This document shows positions 5,716 through 7,800 of a stretch of 7,800 nt of DNA, piece after piece. Each line of letters starts with the position of its first letter. The first letter of the stretch is position 1. The notes below the pieces were generated by a model. That model did not search any database. It worked only from the letters and a program-made list of their open reading frames with translations, and was not told the DNA's origin. The DNA lies in contig DAITBA010000042.1 of the NCBI GenBank assembly GCA_036824005.1, forward strand, positions 1 through 7,800. Reading direction: 5' to 3'. The position numbers and the translations under genes were made by a program. Source of the stretch: DAITBA01 sp036824005 (GTDB taxonomy: Bacteria > Pseudomonadota > Gammaproteobacteria > Burkholderiales > Rhodocyclaceae).

Positions 5716-6537
5716 TCAGTGATGGATGGCGGCGTTGTCGCCAGCGCATTTGCGAATGAGCTTCAAAAGGTTCGGCTCCTCGACGAGGTCGAGTCGGCCG
5801 GAGCGGTCTTTGGCGGGATAGCCCCAGGGATTGAGCGTCTGGCAGACGAAGGCGCGGTAAAGCTCTCCCTCGTCGGTCTTGAGTTCGGCCAGCGTCACGA
5901 CTTCATCGACGATGCCGGGCAGTTCCAGCGCGGTCTTCGAGCCCTCGATCTGCGGCACGAAGACCCTGCGGTTGAAATCGTCCAGGCGCTCGTCGAGGAT
6001 GGCGACGAAGATGACGTTCTTGTCCCGCGCGTGCTGTAGATGGGTCAGTGCGGCGATCATCTCGGTGCCGAGCAGCCCGTAGGCGCCCCGGGTGTCGGGC
6101 TTGCCGGTGCGGTCGGAGAATGCCTGTGGCTGCGCCTTGGCCCAGGTCAGGCACAGGCGCGAGAGCACGGTGATCGAGTCGACGAAGTAGGTGTCGTACT
6201 TCGCCAGCCGGGCCGGGTCGCCGTAGCCTTCGCAGACGTGCCGGTAATGCGCATCGGAGAACGGCGCATCGGGCGGCAGCGCCGGATTCGGGCCGGCGAG
6301 GAAGACAACGAGGTCGCAGAACTCGGGCCAGGTGGCGGGTCGCACGCAGTCGCCACGCCAGGCCTTGACGGCAAGATCGCCGGCCTCGAGGTCGACGAAC
6401 AGGGTCGACGCCTCGGGCAAGGTGCGTAGCTGGCTGGTCTTGCCGATGCCGCTCTTGCCGAGCAACGTCAGCTTGGCGCCGCTCTTTTCCGCGAACCGTT
6501 CGTCGGCAGTGATAATGCGAAGGGGTTTGTTCATCAT
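5716..6537 (-). CDS. Sak4-like RecA-fold ATPase (single-strand annealing)
   Basis: A 273-aa single-domain P-loop ATPase. Walker A is GKSGIGKT (27-34) after the strand AKLTLLG; LFVDLEAG (46-53) follows; Walker B is YDTYFVDSIT (114-123, with D120); a third core strand is NVIFVAIL (174-181); and TLAELKTDEGELYRAFVCQ (215-233) resembles the C-terminal strands of this group. Phage proteins of this size and layout are Sak4 or Sak4-like AAA proteins, remote RecA/Rad51 relatives that anneal ssDNA, often with a dedicated SSB. The start at 6537 forms an ATGA overlap with the Bro-N gene stop and has AAGGAG 5 nt upstream; a second ATG directly after (6534) is also possible. A general ATP-binding protein of other function cannot be excluded, but the downstream SSB-like gene and nearby nuclease favour recombination. 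Confidence 0.78.
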   Translation of the reverse strand: MMNKPLRIITADERFAEKSGAKLTLLGKSGIGKTSQLRTLPEASTLFVDLEAGDLAVKAWRGDCVRPATWPEFCDLVVFLAGPNPALPPDAPFSDAHYRHVCEGYGDPARLAKYDTYFVDSITVLSRLCLTWAKAQPQAFSDRTGKPDTRGAYGLLGTEMIAALTHLQHARDKNVIFVAILDERLDDFNRRVFVPQIEGSKTALELPGIVDEVVTLAELKTDEGELYRAFVCQTLNPWGYPAKDRSGRLDLVEEPNLLKLIRKCAGDNAAIHH

Positions 6538-7301
6538 GCCGACTCCTTGATCTGCTCGACGACGGCGGGATTCCAAAGGATCTGATAGCCGGAATGCCCA
6601 TTGCGCGAGTACGGCATGGCCTCGGCCCAAGCCTCGCCGGCCTCGGTCAGTTCCCATTCGTCGCGATCGTTGCGAAACTGCAGCCCGTGGTCTGCGAGGA
6701 GCCGGTTGGCGGCCTTGGCCGAACGGCCCAGCAACTTGCCGAGTTGGGTAGCGTTGAGCGAGGAGATCGGATCGACGGCGGCGGGAAGGGTGCGACGCAG
6801 CGTCTCGACAGCCAGGCCGGTGTTCTCCTGGATGCAGGTCAGCGTCGCGGCCATTGCAATGCCGGTCTTGACGCCGGGCACCTTGGCGACCGCTTCGCCG
6901 ATCAACAGGATGGCGCTCACCCGATCCTGGGTTGGCGCAGGCAAGGCGGCCACCGCGCCGGGCACGGAGTACGCGCCGGTCTTGCGGATAGCGGGCAGTA
7001 CCTCACTGGTCACCCAGCGTTTGAAGCGCTTGGCAGCATCCTTGGTGCTGCCGAGGATCAGGGCGTAGAGTCCCGATTCGTTGATGAAGTTGGCGCGCTG
7101 CGGGCGGCCGAGCGTGTCGATGACCTCACGTTTCGTTAGGTCATCGGCATCGATGTGATCGGCAACGGCCTTGTGCGGGTTGGCGAACTCCAGCGCCGAG
7201 CACACATCATTGGCGTTAAACCACGGCAGACCCAGATCGTCGATCTGGACGCGCACGGCATGCGCGTCGAACTGGAAGGGAATGATTGCGCTCATGGTCA
7301 T
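6534..7301 (-). CDS. Bro-N domain antirepressor-like protein
   Basis: A 255-aa protein. Residues 5-112 carry a Bro-N domain: PFQFDAHAVRVQIDDLGLPW, FNANDVCSALEFANPHKAV, FINESGLYALILGS, and FKRWVTSEVLPAIRKTGAY. This domain binds DNA in phage antirepressors and baculovirus Bro proteins. After a hydrophobic Ala-rich helical segment (about 126-155), residues 180-250 look like a separate wing-helix module (NATQLGKLLGRSAKAANRLLADHGL, then WELTEAG and GYQILWNPAVVEQI) as in antirepressor C-terminal domains. The ATG at 7301 overlaps the previous stop as ATGA; an in-frame ATG at 7295 is an alternative, and neither has a strong ribosome binding site, so translation is probably coupled. In phages such proteins counter the lysogeny repressor or adjust early expression; here it lies inside the replication operon. 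Confidence 0.85.
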   Translation of the reverse strand: MTMSAIIPFQFDAHAVRVQIDDLGLPWFNANDVCSALEFANPHKAVADHIDADDLTKREVIDTLGRPQRANFINESGLYALILGSTKDAAKRFKRWVTSEVLPAIRKTGAYSVPGAVAALPAPTQDRVSAILLIGEAVAKVPGVKTGIAMAATLTCIQENTGLAVETLRRTLPAAVDPISSLNATQLGKLLGRSAKAANRLLADHGLQFRNDRDEWELTEAGEAWAEAMPYSRNGHSGYQILWNPAVVEQIKESA

Positions 7302-7777
7302 TCATCCGAATCGATGGAGAGGGTGAAGGACGGCTTGCCGGCATCCACGGTGCGGGCTGCGGCGAACTGCTGTTGCAGAGCCGGTGGCCAGTTCGTGTAG
7401 CGGGACTCAGCGACGGACAACTTGATGTCGAGGTAGCCCTCGACCTTCTCGCCCGAAGTCACAATGCGCTCGGCGATTTCGGTCAGTTGCTTCTGATCCC
7501 AGCTGACCTTCTTGGGCAGCTCGAACTTGAGGTGCAGCGGGCCATCGTTGATGTAGGCAGTGCCGAAGTCGCGGCCGGACTCGCGCAGCGCGGCGCGGGC
7601 CTGTTCCCCGTAGCACTGATCCAGCGCCGCGTCGAACTTGGTCCGGGCCTTTTTGAGCCAGTCGATGGCCGCATCGAGGTTCTTGTCGATCTCGTGCTTC
7701 TGCAATGCCGGCAGTGCGGCAAGTTGGCTGATGGACATCTCGGCAATGTCGGCGGGGAAGATGGTCAGATCGCTCAT
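7298..7777 (-). CDS. Unrecognised conserved-looking phage protein, 159 aa
   Basis: I do not recognise a named domain. Residues 14-70 are helical and charged (MSISQLAALPALQKHEIDKN, then DAAIDWLKKARTKFDAALDQ and EQARAALRESG), fitting a two-helix coiled hairpin. Residues 70-125 look mixed alpha/beta: DFGTAYINDGPLHLKFELPKK, a helix QLTEIAERIVTSG, then VEGYLDIKLSVAESRY. The tail contains NWPPALQQQFAAARTV and ends acidic (SIDSDE). There is no signal peptide or membrane segment, and Cys is limited to C55. The start at 7777 is preceded by AAGGGGG, and a TAA that may end the previous gene lies just upstream (7788-7790). It is the first gene visible in the operon, ahead of Bro-N and the Sak4-like ATPase, so a replication or recombination accessory role is possible but unproven. 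Confidence 0.75.
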   Translation of the reverse strand: MSDLTIFPADIAEMSISQLAALPALQKHEIDKNLDAAIDWLKKARTKFDAALDQCYGEQARAALRESGRDFGTAYINDGPLHLKFELPKKVSWDQKQLTEIAERIVTSGEKVEGYLDIKLSVAESRYTNWPPALQQQFAAARTVDAGKPSFTLSIDSDE

Positions 7778-7800
7778 GGCCGCCCCCTTACTGATACGCA

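Noticed and set aside
7788..7800. 3' end of a further minus-strand gene (Ala-Tyr-Gln-stop)
   Set aside because: Only three codons and a TAA are visible; consistent with operon continuation but not enough to call a gene.

Overview
The window is part of the replication and recombination region of a temperate phage or prophage in a high-GC bacterium, most likely a beta- or gammaproteobacterium. Four things point there. The base composition is GC-rich. One protein ends in a sigma-70 region 4 very close to proteobacterial RpoD. The genes are tightly packed on one strand. The families present are phage families: a P4-type primase-helicase, a Sak4-like ATPase, a Bro-N antirepressor, a Cas4-like nuclease and a RuvC-like resolvase. 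No integrase, structural genes, tRNA, IS element or CRISPR array is visible, so I cannot tell an intact prophage from a remnant or a free phage.

All eleven supported genes lie on the minus strand and are transcribed from high to low coordinates. In transcription order they are: an unrecognised 159-aa protein (7298-7777); a Bro-N domain antirepressor-like protein (6534-7301); a Sak4-like RecA-fold ATPase (5716-6537); a probable ssDNA-binding protein (5087-5704); a 70-aa Cys-rich protein (4863-5075); a 159-aa zinc-ribbon protein (4387-4866); a Cas4/RecB-like PD-(D/E)XK nuclease with four Cys (3656-4390); an 84-aa excisionase-like HTH protein (3405-3659); an HTH plus sigma-region-4 protein (2822-3412); a 760-aa TOPRIM/SF3 primase-helicase (543-2825); and, after a 142-bp gap, a RuvC-like resolvase cut by the window edge (2-400). 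Six of the nine junctions between 7777 and 543 are 4-bp ATGA overlaps, one is an 8-bp overlap and two are 11-bp gaps, so this block reads as one translationally coupled operon.

Taken together the genes form a plausible recombination-dependent replication kit: a nuclease to resect ends, a Sak4-like annealase with its SSB to pair strands, a primase-helicase to start and drive replication, and a resolvase to process junctions. Two or three DNA-binding regulators (Bro-N, small HTH, sigma-like) sit inside the same operon.

The only real intergenic space (401-542) holds the most striking non-coding signal. It is a concentric imperfect palindrome (427-521) with a perfect 15-bp outer arm, an inner arm sharing the same centre, and a 25-bp strictly alternating purine-pyrimidine tract in the loop. 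It is a candidate origin, regulatory or RNA-structure element. Other points worth a look are the sigma-4 fusion, a DFN motif shared by the N-termini of three replication proteins, and an SSB-tail-like acidic motif that sits on the zinc-ribbon protein and not on the SSB.
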